Shown: positions 26,216 to 39,970, counted from the stretch's first letter. The stretch: 64,000 nt of DNA from Sycobia sp. Sy_11 (GCA_018907035.1 JACCIC010000275.1:412001-476000); one strand, 5' to 3'. Numbers and translations: made by a program. The notes: generated by a model not told the origin, from the sequence alone.

Positions 26216-26759
26216 TCTTCGAGTGGCACCTTCAAACGCGTTAAAATTTCCGACTTTTCGCCGTAAAGTTCACGAAATTTCCTACTTTTCGTCGCGACAA
26301 TTAAGTTCTGTTACTTTTCATTTTTAATGATGAATTATATTATGCTTTTCGTTGATAAACGATTTGTGGTAGTTTGCATTGGGGGCGTTAATATATTTAT
26401 TTAAAAATTTAGGCTGCACCATATCTATGAGGGATGATGTTGGATACTTATATATAAATTATTATTAAAAAATTATATATTAATTCAGAAAAAAATTATT
26501 TAATAAATGTTTATAAAATGTTGAATTTAATAAGACACGCACGCAAAGTGCACTTTATAAATCTGAATTATATTTAAGTAATTCAAATTGTAGTTTAAAC
26601 CAGTCTCTTCCCCTCGTCCGTTCACACATAAGCATATATTAAATGCATACATAATACGTCATATAATTTATCTAAGCCTAAGAATGATATAACAAATTTT
26701 TAATTTCTTACAAAGAATGTTTAAAATTAACAAGCACCATATATATATATATACATAGT

Positions 26760-27330
26760 TGTGTTTCATCGAGCGGCTTTAACGACTGCGATGTCACTCT
26801 TCGTGATCGGGGGAACGAACTTATGCATCTCTATACTTATACAGATATAGAGATATGCTCCATTGTATCTATTTAAAAGTCTTAAATAACATCGGCCGGC
26901 AGCGGCGCGTACGTATTCTTCCCAAAAAGGGGTAGGCGCCTCCTCGGTCACGCCCGAGCGTCGAGCCAGCCAGCGTTCGTATATACCGATTCTATATACA
27001 TACATATGTACATACATACATACATACACACATACATACATACATACATACCTACATACATACATATATATATAGTCTGGTGCATAAGGAGTCCGTGACG
27101 ACCGCGGGCGAGCGCGATGCCGATGATGATGATGATGATGATGATGATGGGTTCCCGCGAGCCACGCGCAGAGAGGGCCAAAAGTGTGCGCGCGCGCCCG
27201 TCTGCCCGCTGCACGGCGCGCATTATGAATTCTTCCAACAGGTAAAGATAGACCGGCAGTGACGGGGAGGTGACGAACAAATTTAGAAATCGCCCGCTGT
27301 TCTCTCGCCAAATCTCCAAGTTCGCTCCTC
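26760..27330. other. CpG-rich island with (GAT)n and CATA repeats
   Basis: This is a GC-rich block with a run of CATACATA units (about 26998-27065), a (GAT)n run (27121-27148) and CGCGCG strings. The frames on both strands translate mainly as repeat products (poly-Asp, poly-His, poly-Ile), so I do not call a gene. Confidence 0.35.
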
Positions 27331-27340
27331 CTCCCTATAT

Positions 27341-27461
27341 AATAATAATAACAATCATAATAACAATAATTACAATAACAATAATAATAATAATAACAAT
27401 AATTACAATAACAATAATAATAACAATAATAACAATACGTAATAACAATACTAATAAATAG
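27341..27461. repeat. (AAT/AAC)n low-complexity tract
   Basis: Mixed AAT and AAC trinucleotides over about 120 bp. Confidence 0.9.
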
Positions 27462-27583
27462 TAATACGCGCAGAAAATGAGCGAGAAAGCACGTAAGACT
27501 ATATAGTCAATACTCTGACTCCGATACTATTTCACCGCAGACGACAACGCGTCAGTGAAGTGCGCGTATTGATACTGGTTGTA

Positions 27584-27585
<2 letters not shown>

Positions 27586-27627
<42 letters not shown>
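27586..27627. repeat. (TA)n microsatellite
   Basis: Pure TA run. Confidence 0.95.
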
Positions 27628-27629
<2 letters not shown>

Positions 27630-28506
27630 TACACTCCGCCCACTCTTCTGCACTGCCTTAAACCCGTACTCTAGAGCATTTCGCCAAGAGTACGCGTATA
27701 GAGTTATTAATAAATATTACAGAGAATCCAGGGACATCCGCATATGACGCCTGATGCATGTCATTCGCGACGATTTGTTTCGCCGTTTACAGCTGATATA
27801 AAATCGATTTGGGTTTGGTTTTATCGCTCTCTCTCTCCCTTTCTCTTCTGATATTATTTATATTCATTACATTCATATATGATATATGATTAAGTATACA
27901 TAAACACAAATTAAAATATTGTGTGCGCGTGTGTGTCATTCTTATATTATCATCTTCACTTATGACTATAGTCTTTTTAATATGCATGCATAGGTAATTT
28001 CACATTTATATTGAAATTGTGGTTTATGGCGTACTTAGAACATCCTGTTCACTGTTTTTTTACATAAAATATAATATGAAGAAATATATATCTCTCAGAA
28101 ACTTGAATAGTTTCATATTTTGCGATGTAAAACATCGGCAGTATCTCTGAGGCTATTAAGCCAAATATGAGATTTACTTTATAAGAAGTATGCAAGAAAA
28201 TTTTTTTTTTTTTGAAGCGGATATGTTAAAATTATAAAGACTTTTAAATAAACTAAAAGAAATATTGTGTGTATGTTTCGCCCTCAGTTACCTGCTGGGC
28301 TCGTCAGCTGCACAAAAGGTAACCAATTCCTTGACGCATGATGCTTGTTAGAATAATTGAGAAGTTCTAATATACAAGCAATTAAATTATATATGGGAGA
28401 GGAATATTGTGTAAAATGAAAGACTTCAAATTTCTTAATTGCAGACATCTTAAAAAGTAACATAACGACTTTTTGCTTATTTATCTACTAAAGAATTTAT
28501 ATATTT

Positions 28507-28616
28507 AATTGTACTATGGGACTTGATGATTCTTAATTAAATAAATAAAATACAGTTGGAGAGAAATTGTATTTTATTTATTTAATTATGCTTTTATCAA
28601 GTGCCATAACACAATT
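28507..28616. repeat. Imperfect inverted repeat, arms about 48 bp
   Basis: The left arm starts AATTGTACTATGGGACTTGA and the right arm is complementary to AATTGTGTTATGGCACTTGA. The inner ends match perfectly over ATTAAATAAATAAAATACA, leaving a loop of about 13 nt. It could be a small fold-back element or a transcribed hairpin. Confidence 0.6.
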
Positions 28617-31422
28617 AATTTATCATTTCTATAGTATATTTATAATAGATGTTTATGTTATAATATTTAATTTTTTATAATGCGTAAAAAAAAGTTGAAT
28701 TTCGTTACGCATCAGGTTGACGCGAGTGTCTTTTGAAAAACTTGTTTTACGTCAAAATAAATATAGCATCCATTATGGCGAGCCAATGCCATTCTACGAT
28801 GAAACATCTGCTCAAAGTTAATATACGTACACCTCAATTTTGCGTCGAGCCCTAAGCCGGGAGTTCGAGCAGTTATATATCTAGGTGTATTGACTTGTAA
28901 TACTCGTTATGCCACATAATGCTATTTTATTGTCATAATGATCATTAAACTTATTTTGAAATGGACCAATTTTTTATGGTGTAGTGACGCCATCGTGTCG
29001 CGAAAAAGAGATCGAATTTCAAGGTAAACTTAAATATTTAATTATTACTTCGGAAATTAATGGACATTTTTAGCTACGTACGATTTTGTTAGATTTGGGC
29101 GAAAATCGTCGAAAAATAATGTCAATGAAATTCAACTTAGCTAATGACAGTTTCTCAATGTTTCGAAACGAACTGCCTTTCATTATACCCTTGATGGGAA
29201 TATCAGCTAAATTATCATCTAAAAATTGAATTGCACGCGTATCCAGTATGCATAGCTTTTTAGTTATTAGAAACTGATCTGTTTTGTAATTTTCATGGCC
29301 TAATATTCTTAAAAAATGTACTGCTTGTACGTAATTAAAATATAAATTAATTTTTAATATTTTTTAAGTGAATATGTTACATTATGTAGAAAAAGAAATT
29401 AAGGTATGAGTACAATTTAAAATAAATATATTCTAGTTTATGTTTAATTGTGAAAATTTATTTTTTATTTATCAGTACTTTAATTTCAATGTCTTAAATA
29501 ATAATTTAATTGTAAAATAGGATTAAATTTATTTTTTACTATTAACTATAACTTTCTCTTAGTAAGAAAATTTACTAAAAAATATTTTTTATTGAGCAGT
29601 GCAGTTATTTCATACAAATTATTGCAAACAAATAATCGATATAAATTTGTTCTTTTGTAATGTGTGAGATGAGTTTATTGATTCTGATTCTATCAGCGAA
29701 TCATTTATATTTCGTTGTACGTCACACTCACCAAGATATACAAGACTACTTTATGAGGCAACGTGTCTTTTTAATTATACTTTTTTTCTCCTATACATAG
29801 AATAAGAAGATTATTGAACTTACCTTCATCTAATATTAAGTCAGCATGTTCTATAGGAGAATTTAAAATATGAATTAGGAAACATTCTTCGTATATGCAT
29901 GGCATTTCTAACATGTGTTTATGATTGAACGATTTATTTAAGCAACCAATACTTATTTAAATTATAAATTGTGAATGTTAGTTTAGATATATTGATTTAT
30001 TAACTGAGAATTTTATCTTTGTATTTGCACCAATATCTTTTATATCTATTGATCGTTCTTTTTTTATTTATGACTATTTATAATTTCTTTATTTAATCTT
30101 GTAATTATTTGTAATGTATAAAAGTACCTAATACTTCCGTATATTGTTAAATAAATAAATAAAAAGCAGTTTCTGAACAACTTTAACAATGATTTCACGA
30201 GCTCTCTGTGCTTAAATACTTTAAATATGAATAAATGTTTAGTAAAATATATATTACAATAATTCAAAAAAATTAGTAATTTTCCAAATTTTTCATTATT
30301 TAAACAAAGTAGAAAGCTTGATAAAGAAATTGTTCAGTAGTTTATGGATTGAATAACTTTTCATTAGATAAACATTTAACTTTCTATGAAATAACTAAAT
30401 ACAAATATTTGATTAATTATATAGTTTTATAAATTTAGTTTATTGAGGTTCAAAAATTAACTAAAATAATGTCAATTAACAATAATATAGAAATTAAATA
30501 TAATCAAAAATAAAAAATTAGAATAACTCAATTCTAAATTCGGTGGGAAATGTACCCTGTTGTGTTAAATTATGCGATTATTGATGATTTTTTAGTACTT
30601 AATATTGACACGAAATTACCTATTGGTGGGTATTTATTGAATTTCAATTTCCGCTTGTTAAAATGTTACACCGCCACACCGATTTGACCGTGCATTTGAT
30701 TCACACCAATTCGTACATTATTATAATGCTCTGGCCATCTATTCAGATCACAATAAGTTCGGGGTGAACTGCACACATCACTTTTCGCTCGTTTAGCTGC
30801 GTCAAGTAATCATTTCACGCGTCTCGCTTTCAAGCCTCCAGGTATCGTGCTTCCACTATAAGTATTTCAAGTCCGAACGAAGCCTACGACAATGATTAAT
30901 TGTCGATACACAGGTGCGAAGTTTAAATAATCCATATATACGCGTGTCAGTAGTGATCGTTTGTGTGTGTGTGTGTGTGTGTATTGCGAAAATATCTGAT
31001 ATAAATTTCACTATTATGTGAAGCCGGGATGATGTACGTAGGGTGCGCATAGAGTGAAACATGTGCCAAGACACTTTGTCAGTGCGATCTTATAAGCTCG
31101 GTATAATTTTAGAAATTAAAATATTATACGTTGGTAAATTAACGGTCTATCGAAGACTGACAAATCGCGCTCAGTTCGTTATTATTCCTTCATTCCTCGT
31201 TTGCTTCTTGAAATTTAGTCATTTTGACAAGCTCAGTTTTGTTTTATTGAGACTAAGTTAGATTCCATTGGGCTTCTAAAGTTTCCACGCTTGAGAGTGA
31301 TCAGGAGTACCTAGGGTAAGAACTATTCAAAAATAATGAGATGAGACGGCACGAAAAAAATGTATTGCTTTAAGGCGCATAGTGGTTTTTTATGTACAAA
31401 TTACAGTCAATCTTAGGATTTG

Positions 31423-31423
<1 letters not shown>

Positions 31424-31473
<50 letters not shown>
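31424..31473. repeat. (AT)n microsatellite
   Basis: Pure AT run. Confidence 0.95.
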
Positions 31474-31474
<1 letters not shown>

Positions 31475-34400
31475 GCTGATCGCGATGATTTCTACTTCAC
31501 GAGTAAATTACTGGAAAACGTTGCTGACTTCTTTTACATTTATTTAAACTATAGACGTAGATCATAGCACTCCTCTTAAGATTTATTGAGCCAAATTTTC
31601 GAATGCATCTTCAGAATCAGAAATTTTCATTATACTTTTTATTCAAAAGGTTCTATATGTTTTATTCTCTCATCATTATGACGAAAATGATGAGCATGAA
31701 CGAAAAATCTTTGGTATGATATTATAAGAATAAACGCCACCGATTATCCCTTAATTTAAAGATTTTATTTAATCCCAGATGGAGTATTTTGGAATCAATC
31801 GGAGGAAAAATTGTATAGAACAACATAGCTTTCATACTTGATACAAAATGACTTTACTGATTCGTTTGAACAAGTTTGCGTTTTAATAGCGAATTCACTG
31901 TAAATCAAAGATCTTTCTTACAGTAAATGTAACGCCGCAACTCGCGAAGTCGCATATTAAAACTTCGTGTTTTTCCTACATAGATTTCTGCACTACGGTG
32001 TCGCTTGTGCATCCAGTAAAGTAAGTTCTCTATGCTCTTGACTTAGAACTCAGGACATTACAATTTTCGACGAACTCTGCAGATGCTTTATAATATAAGG
32101 ATAATCATCCATCCCGATGAAACATATTTGTGTCTAACCGTTTGTCTAAAATGCGTGAAATGCACCGAATGTTGTTCTGGTATTATGTTAGCTCAAATGG
32201 AAGTCCGTATGTGCAATATCAAGGCTCGAAGGTTTGAGACTAGAAGTTTATGATTTCTTCAATCATGAAATGTTATAAATTTAAATAATCGTCGTTATCA
32301 AATCAAATTAATAAACTATTGTATGTGATTTCTTTGTAAAGATTAGCCATATATGCTTTTAACCAGTTGTTTTTTTAATTGTCCACTCACATCAGATGAG
32401 TCTAATTTTATCTTGTACAATCATCATATTTTGTAAAAGACGTTGTGCTAAGACACCGACAAACTAAACTGTACTCTAATATTTTAAAAACATATTTAAA
32501 TTCTTTGTCATTATATCACTCTTGTAATTCATTATGTGTATTAAATTCAAAAAAGCAAAATTGTGATAAAATAATGCATTCCTTATATTAAACCTCCTTA
32601 TAATCTTGTTATCAATTGATTATCTCCTGCTCACATGTCTCCTTTCTCCCTTCACCAAAAAAGTTGTTCATTATGTTCGACTTTCAAGTACACGGTTAAC
32701 TAATGAACACGGAAACTATTCATATTCATTTCTATATTCTCGGTCTACTTCGAAGTAGTCGAACAATATTAGAATAAATTGGTTATAATTGTATACTATC
32801 TACTTCACCAAGAGAACAATGTGAAGATCTTTACTCAGATCGTGTCATTAATTTTGTTAATAACGATGTCCATTTTTTAGCGGGAAGATATCGCATGAAG
32901 TTTCCTACTAGTACGCCTTATTTAAAAGTTCTTTATCTGGATGCTATAACCTATTTAAAGCATTAAAGTCGTAGGGTAAGCGTCAATCAACTGCTCAAAT
33001 TTTCAAAATTATCTACACCATTTTGATGTAACAAAGCATTTCACTTTAAGCTGAATTTGACGAACATTATATTGTAGTACTTTATCGTTGTACAGCTACT
33101 ATACTAAATGTTTGAAATCACCGATTTATCATTATAAGTTGCCATTTAATTTAAATTTTGATAAGTTTTGTAATTTGAAAACAACATTAAACAAGATTAC
33201 AAATTTTGCTTTCTCTTTTTTACTCAGTTCATGATGAAGCCAGTTATTCAACTTTTTTACTTAACTGATTTGAAAGGAATGTTTGTTTGTTAATAGTAGA
33301 TTTTGTGTATACTAATTAATGATCGTCCAATAATAGGCAATAGAATAGCGACCTTTATAAAATCAACATTAAGAGTACTAAATTTAGCAAATTAATTTTA
33401 CACTATCTAGTACATGGTTGTTCTAAGAGTTGAATATGTTGATACTGTCAAGTTATAAATTAAGGTAGAAATTTATATTTGTAAATTTAGAAAGAAAGAT
33501 TTTGAATTTATATTTTTAAAATTATTTTTATATAAAAATAGTGAATATTTTTTTGAATAGCGCCATTCAAAACTGTGTCCTCGAAAATAGAAGAAAAAAT
33601 AGATGTAGACCATTAATTCATTCTATGATCAAGTAAAATTCATTGTACCGATGATTCTGTTTTGTCAAAATGTATTTTTTTTGCAAAATAATCTGAAATA
33701 ATAGTCGTTGATTAAAAATAAAAAATTAAGCAAGTTTTAATTCTCTTTCATATTTTCTATTCAACTTTAAACAAGAAAACAACATAGTTATACATAAATA
33801 ATGATTTTGTGCAGATGAAAATATATTTTTTGCATTCAAAAATCGAAATAATAAATAAAAACGTAAATAATTCGTTTTTTCTTGATTATCTGCTCAAAGA
33901 AGATTTTTTTTTCTCCTCAAGGGAAAGTAACAATCACTTCAAAAATGTAACTTTTATTAATTTCTTTATCTATTTTTTAATTTATGCGCTTCTGTATAGT
34001 TGATATGCTGGATAACTCTTTAGTTATTTAAAAGACAGTACGAAATAAATCTACTTGTATACAGTGAGAAGCAGTAAGTTGGAATATTTATAATTCTTTC
34101 TGGTGTACCTCAAGTAATTCACGATATTCTTTTTCATTTTTATAAATGATTGCCGCAATTTTTTTAAGTACCTCAATGCCTTCTGTATACGTTGATAATA
34201 AAATGTTTAAAAATAACGAACCATGTGCTGCATCGAAACGTCAGTTGGATTTAGCTAATATTTTTCCTCGATCTATATATAATGGTTTATTTCTTAATGT
34301 CTCAAAGTGTAAGGTCATTTAGAAGAAGCAGTAGATTTATCTTTGATTATCATCTGGATTCTGTTATTATGTTTAATGCTGAATCTATTCTTGGCGTTAT

Positions 34401-34950
34401 ATTTGCATATAAGCTTGATTTTACTTCACGGTTCGCATAATTTAACGAAAATCATGAGATGTCATGGTTTTCTGAAAATATGTATACTTAAGTTTACGTC
34501 GGTCAAAACAATTATTTGCTTGTATAAAAGTCCAATTATTCCTCTTAGAACTTATCGCTTCTCTGTCTCAACTCGTCCTACAGGCACCGTTTCTTCAGTA
34601 ATAGAGCGCATCCAACAATATTTCTTTTGTAATTATGTAATTACATTTACAATATTAAAGAAATGCTATATTTACTGCCGACTATAATATTCAGTATCAG
34701 AAAATATAGCGAGAAGATACTCATTCAATTTCCAATCTTAACAGTTTCAAATTACTTACCTTGCATTTGTTTGGTTGAGACTGGCCATTGATCTTGCTCA
34801 TGACAGATCGTTAACTTTATTATTCCTTGAGTCAGAATGCTCGCTGAATTTTCAAATGGTTATTTACATAATTTCTGATATAGTAATTGTCGGTTTAAAT
34901 TTTCCATATCTCAAACTGAAATATGGTATATCTTCTATTAAATAGTTAAT

Positions 34951-35010
34951 AGTTTAGTCTCTGAAGATGAACCGAAGCGATGCGAAACGTCGGACAATAT
35001 TAAGGTAAAT
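34951..35010 (+). other. Hammerhead-ribozyme-like motif, possible Penelope-like element relic
   Basis: CTGAAGA (34961-34967) fits the hammerhead core CUGANGA. It is followed by a short hairpin region and by CGAAACGTCGG (34983-34993). The segment before the core (GTCT) can pair with GGAC after it, in the position of stem I. Hammerhead motifs of this kind are known from the ends of Penelope-like retroelements. I see no reverse transcriptase or GIY-YIG reading frame nearby, so this would be an end fragment. Confidence 0.3.
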
Positions 35011-37159
35011 TTTAGTGGTGGGGTAGTCAGGTTGTCCTTTACTATCGTAGCATATAAATAATTTATTTTATTTTTATTTTTATTTTTTGAATCATTAATT
35101 TTAGTCGTAATTTGCATTTCAGATTCTACGGAGGGGGGGAGATAAAGACGGACAGTCTGACTATCATTGCATTATTATAATTAGATTATTATATAGAGAC
35201 TGTAAGTTCGATAAAAATATTTATTAATGTAACGATTTAAGGTTCCACAATGAAATATTTATTTGGTAAAAATGAATGAAGCGATTATAAAAATCATTTT
35301 ACCCTCATTCATCATGCTTCGCGTTATTGAAAAATCTAAATCGATATTTAATATATGGATTGGATCACTATTGGTCCGAATAATATTGCGCAAGCTGCTC
35401 AAAAAGAAATGTCAATTCTCGAAAATCAGATTAATTATATCTAGCCCAATTTGATATTCAAATAAATAAATTAATAATACGTGTCACATAAATCTACATT
35501 TTTTGAATAATCGATTACGCATGCTCCAGTAACATTTGTGAGTTCATCGAAAACTATCACAGTTTATGGGGTGACAAAAAGTAGTATGATTCAATATTTT
35601 TGACAAAAGCTATCAGAATTTAATTGCCGCGAAGAAAAGTGGCATATTTCGCAAAGTCTGCGACCAGAACTAACACAACTAAGCTGCTCTATAGCTTTCA
35701 GAGTAAAATGACTAATTCTGCAGGTTTTCTCCACAAAAAAATCGAATGTGTTTATTCGCAAAATGATCAATTGTATTGGTTTTCTATGCAACCATATTGC
35801 ATGAATTAATTGTCGGAGCAAAATTTTTAATCCTCGGAATTTCGTTGAGATTACTTTAAATATGGTAATAATTTATTTTAGCAGTAGTGAATTATTTATG
35901 AAAAAAATGCATCTGTGGACGGAACTGAAAACAGAAAAACAAATATGTCAATTTTTAGAGGGTGCCGAAAAATAATACAGCAGCACTGTTTGCAGTCCTG
36001 TCAGCCGTTATTCGTGTTTCATTGATACTATTAAAAACACTAAGATGAAGCAATACGAAGATCATTTCTGTAAGTATCCAAAAGTTTGTGAATTTAAGAT
36101 TAAAAGCAGACAGTGGTAGGGTTGTTTTTTCTAACCAAACCCACTTGCATTATAAATAAAGATTAGAGTAAATTTTTTTGCTAAATTTACTTTAACGTCC
36201 AATCCTTATATTTTTAGCTTTTACAATCCCACATGTTTCATGGTCTATAAAAAATAAAGTAAAACGTACCGAAAATAAAGTTTGATACGCTTATAACTAA
36301 ATTGTAGAATAATTTATTTGCTGCAGCTCTTAAATTATTTCAGTAAATTAAATTAGCATGGATTCAATGCGGTTTAATTGACTAATAATTAAATTTTGCT
36401 GCATTGCAAAATACAACTATCTAATATAATTCATTTAGTCTATGTTGCAGTGATATATTATTATTCTTCATCTATTTAATTTCAAACCAACATTATTTTA
36501 ACGATGACAATAACTATCTGAAATTTTTTTTTGAAAAGATTTGCTATTTATAGTAATTTGAATTTGATTGTTTAAGCATTGGTAGCATAATGTTAAGGAA
36601 TTATTGACCTCAATAATTCTAAGATAAATATTCCCATCCGTATAATTAAAGGAGTAGATCGAACAGTTAGTCATCGGGAAAAAATTTGGCAGGCTAATTA
36701 ATAAGAAAGGGAGTCAATGAGTAGTATATGCAACGTTCGTTATAAAAAAAGTCAACATATTGAAATAGCTCGATGATTCAAAATGGTTATTCACGCCTAT
36801 TGTGGTATATCGATATTGGGAAACGATAGATTTTGCTAGAGAAAGAAAAAGAAATAGCGAGGGAGGGATAGAAAGAGAGACGGAGGGGGCATTAGAGGTT
36901 GAGGAGGAGGAGAAGTAATGAAGATGAAGAAGCTGATGTGAGAGGGAGGTGATGGTGATAGAGGGAGGGAGAGCGGAGGGGGGAGTTATAAGCGGACGCA
37001 GAAGAAGAGAGGGAAAGCGAACGAGAGAAAGAGAGAAAAGCTAAGTTGCTTGGAGCAGAGCGGTAGGAGGAAAAGTGGTGGAAGGTGGTGGTGGCAAAGT
37101 TTTTGAGATGGAGAAAGAGACTTAGCCTGGTTAGTTGACGCGCGGGGCCCCGGCGACAG

Positions 37160-37651
37160 GGACAGTCGACAAAAGTGCGAAAAAAAGGAGGAGAACACGT
37201 AAGGGAAAGGTGTGAGGACTGCTTTTTTTATCCAAAAAAGGGAGGCAAAACGAGAAGAAGAAGAATAAAAGTGTTAACAAGAGCCGGAGACTGAATTGAA
37301 GTTAAAAATTACAAGTGCATAAGCAGTGACCAGGAAAAGGAGATAGAGATTTATTATAGGTTGTTGAAAGAACGACGAATCGAATCCACGAAACCTCTTT
37401 CTCCACGAGAGATCATCATTTGATTGACCGCGTATTTTCCCCCTTTATTTCGGCCGGGAAGGTTTTTCCTTTTTCCTTCTTTTTGTTCTTTTTTTTTCGC
37501 TTTCTATTTATTTTCACCCCCCCATTACTTTATTTATCATTTTTAAACGACGTGTGCTCGCGCGAAACTACGAGAGGAGAGAAACGACACGTGGATATAT
37601 TAAACCGCGACAGAGGAGCCTTTCCGAATTATTCTCCGGAGTCTTTTTCAA
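37160..37651 (+). other. Candidate 5' non-coding exon ending in a strong donor
   Basis: The sequence changes here from AT-rich to a mixed, purine-rich texture typical of insect 5' UTRs. It ends at TTTTTCAA followed by GTAAGTTT (donor at 37652). Other donor-like sites are at 37199 (GTAAGG) and 37911 (GTAAGT). The nearest downstream acceptor I can place with confidence is at 48070, before the projectin start exon, so this could be its distal leader. That link and the left boundary are inference. Confidence 0.25.
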
Positions 37652-37752
37652 GTAAGTTTAAAATCTAAGGTAGCAGTGAGTGCTTGCGTGTGCGGGTGCT
37701 AGACAGAGAGATAGATAGACAGAAAGATAAATAGATTGGTACAGAGCGAGAA

Positions 37753-37758
37753 AGAGAG

Positions 37759-37810
<52 letters not shown>
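37753..37810. repeat. (GA)n microsatellite
   Basis: GA run about 100 bp after the candidate leader-exon donor. Confidence 0.95.
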
Positions 37811-37813
<3 letters not shown>

Positions 37814-38001
37814 AGAAATTCCCATAATGCAGTACATATAAATTACTGTCTCGATATTTCACCCTCATCCCATTTTCTTTCGTAATACACAACTCGCCGT
37901 GCGGTTTACGTAAGTTTCCCTGCAAATAAAAAAAAGCGCGAAGTGCTCGCGCGTCTGCGTATGCGTACGCTTGGGTAAACGAGCTTATGTGCTGCGTGCA
38001 T

Positions 38002-38090
38002 ATGTGTGTGTGTGTGTGTGTGTGTGCGTGTGTGTGTGCGTGTGTGTGCGTGTGTGCGCGCGCGCGTGCGTGCGCTTGCGTGTGCGTGTG
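38002..38090. repeat. (TG)n/(CG)n tract
   Basis: Alternating purine-pyrimidine sequence (GTGT, GCGC), of a kind that can adopt Z-DNA. Confidence 0.85.
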
Positions 38091-38464
38091 TACAAGAGCG
38101 ATAGAGAGATAGAGAGAGGGGGGTTCAGGGGAGGACGATGGGCGATGTAGGTAACTGGGCTCGTTGTTCGCTTATTTTTAGAGAATGTAACACGAGGAGA
38201 AGAGAGCTTTTACTATATATACTATATATACTGACTCGTCGTTCGGAAGAGCCGCCGTAGCCGCCGAGCCTCAATCGTCCCATCTGTCATTGATGCGTGG
38301 GCTCGCATTGCCGTAACTCTCTTCGCCTTTCCCCTCGTCCCTCCCCGCTTTTCACCCATTTTTTCGCGTTGAGAGCCCCCGAGGCGCGCGCTCGAACTCG
38401 TGTTTTAAAAATATAATATAAATAACGCCGCGAGAGACGGAGACGGGGCGACGAGATAGATAGT

Positions 38465-38469
<5 letters not shown>

Positions 38470-38528
<59 letters not shown>
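38470..38528. repeat. (GA)n microsatellite
   Basis: Pure GA run. Confidence 0.95.
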
Positions 38529-38531
<3 letters not shown>

Positions 38532-38539
38532 GGCGAGCT

Positions 38540-39790
38540 TTCGAAACGGTCGCGCCGCCGATGCCGCTGCCGCAGTCGTGGAAATGCGCGACGAATCGTC
38601 GGAATTTTTAGATCGCGCGATCCGATACTTCGGGATGTGTGGGTGTGGGTGGGTGGCCGGGGAATTCGGGCGTATATAATATATTGTGAAATGGAATATA
38701 ATATTGGATCGTCGCCTGGAAAACGGAGCGGCGGGACTCCGATGTATTATAGTCGATCTGTATCCGTGTGCGTGCATGCGCGCGCGCGCGCGGACCGGTC
38801 GCGCACGCCCGCCACCCTTCGGCCCGTCGTAAATAGAATCTCTATACGAAAGCAAGCCGTTCGTTCCGTTCCCCATGGATTTCCTGCTTGCGCATTCCGT
38901 ACAAATAAAAGAAAAACAAAAATCTACAAATTGTTACTCCATTATATAATTATACGTATATGTACATTCTACTATCACACACACACGCACACGCACACGC
39001 ACACGCACACAACACACACATATATATATATATACATATATGTGTACGTATATTCCTTTTCTATCGCTCACTTTCATAGTCGCCTATCGTCGCTGGTAAA
39101 AAGCTCCCCAGCACTTTTAACGGCAACATGTTGAGGGTATCTATCCCCTCTACTATCTAGCTTCCTACCCGTCTATACGCCGATGTGCACGATCGCGCAC
39201 AACTTTTTTCCTCCCTTTTTTCTCGCTTTTGCTTAATCGCCGTCTCCTCCACCTCGGTAACGGTACGGCGCGGCGGTTGCGACGACGGCGGCGGCGGCGG
39301 CGGCGGCGGCGGCTGCGCGCTCGCGCTCGTCGGGCTTCATAGTTTTGGCGCCGGCCGCGATCGCGCGCGTCGAGAATAGCCGGGCCGAAAATAAACCGCG
39401 CGCGCGAGCGCGTCGGCAGAAACGGCACAGGAGATTTTGTACTATAATAAGCGGGGCGCGTAATCTCTCTCCGCGGACGTGTAACCGCAGGGGCCAGGCC
39501 CTGATGAGGGAGCGAGCGACGACAACGACGACAATAACGACGGGCACACAGCCGTGTGTCGCGCACGCCGCGTGCTATTGACCCGCCGCGTATATATAAG
39601 CGCGTGCTGTACATACGTACTTACGTGCGTACGTACGCGAGCGCGCACGAACGCACGCGCACAGACACACGCGCACATATGCATGTATCCGTGCGCAGAT
39701 GCACGCTGGAAAATTTCGGACGGAATATGACGGCGTATGACGACGTATGAGGGTGGACCGGATGCGCGCTTTTACCGTCTCCATCGATAA
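38540..39790. other. CpG-rich region with a (GGC)n run
   Basis: This is the largest GC-rich block before the coding region. It includes a (GGC)n run at about 39287-39312, many CGCG strings and a (CA)n stretch at 38976-39020. Together with 36.8-38.5 kb it resembles a promoter-proximal CpG-rich region. Open frames on both strands are Arg/Ala-rich composition artefacts. Confidence 0.35.
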
Positions 39791-39969
39791 AATTTACATC
39801 TATATAGATACTCGTGAGCATATTATCGCGTTCGCTGTTCGTGTCAGCGGCTGCTCTGCCTCGTCGATGTCAACGTTTGTTGAATTGATTCTCTAGGCAT
39901 CAGGTGTGCGTGCGCTCGTTGCCGCACTCGCGCGCAACTGATTTTACAGATTTCTCTTGCATAATTCAT

Positions 39970-39970
<1 letters not shown>

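Larger units (their letters stand above)
22370..26750. other. AT-rich non-coding DNA
   Basis: No exon recognised. The stretch holds a (TA)n-centred hairpin (23287-23358), an adjoining (CT)n-(TA)n array (23461-23552), another (TA)n array at about 26155-26211, and one mildly coding-like 71-codon frame at 25013-25228 with no supporting signals. Confidence 0.5.
27630..36800. other. AT-rich non-coding DNA
   Basis: No exon recognised. The stretch contains an imperfect inverted repeat (28507-28616), a (TA)n array (31424-31473) and a hammerhead-like motif (about 34951-35010). Overlapping open frames on both strands at 35591-35821 have no family resemblance or splice context. Confidence 0.5.

Noticed and set aside
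26766..27319. Minus frames of 181 and 123 codons
   Set aside because: Poly-His, poly-Ile and Cys-Met-Tyr-Val repeats come from (GAT)n and CATA arrays.
34343..34687. 114-codon + frame near the hammerhead-like motif
   Set aside because: It was considered as a retroelement fragment, but no reverse transcriptase or GIY-YIG motif is visible and its hydrophobic start is an AT-composition effect.
35591..35821. Overlapping frames on both strands
   Set aside because: No recognisable domain, start context or splice sites on either strand.
38352..39134. Frames of 165-174 codons on both strands
   Set aside because: They run through (GA)n, (CA)n and CpG-rich sequence; both strands are equally open, as expected from composition alone.
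39165..39614. 149-codon Arg-rich minus frame
   Set aside because: Poly-Arg and poly-Ala arise from the (GGC)n run; no protein family is recognisable.
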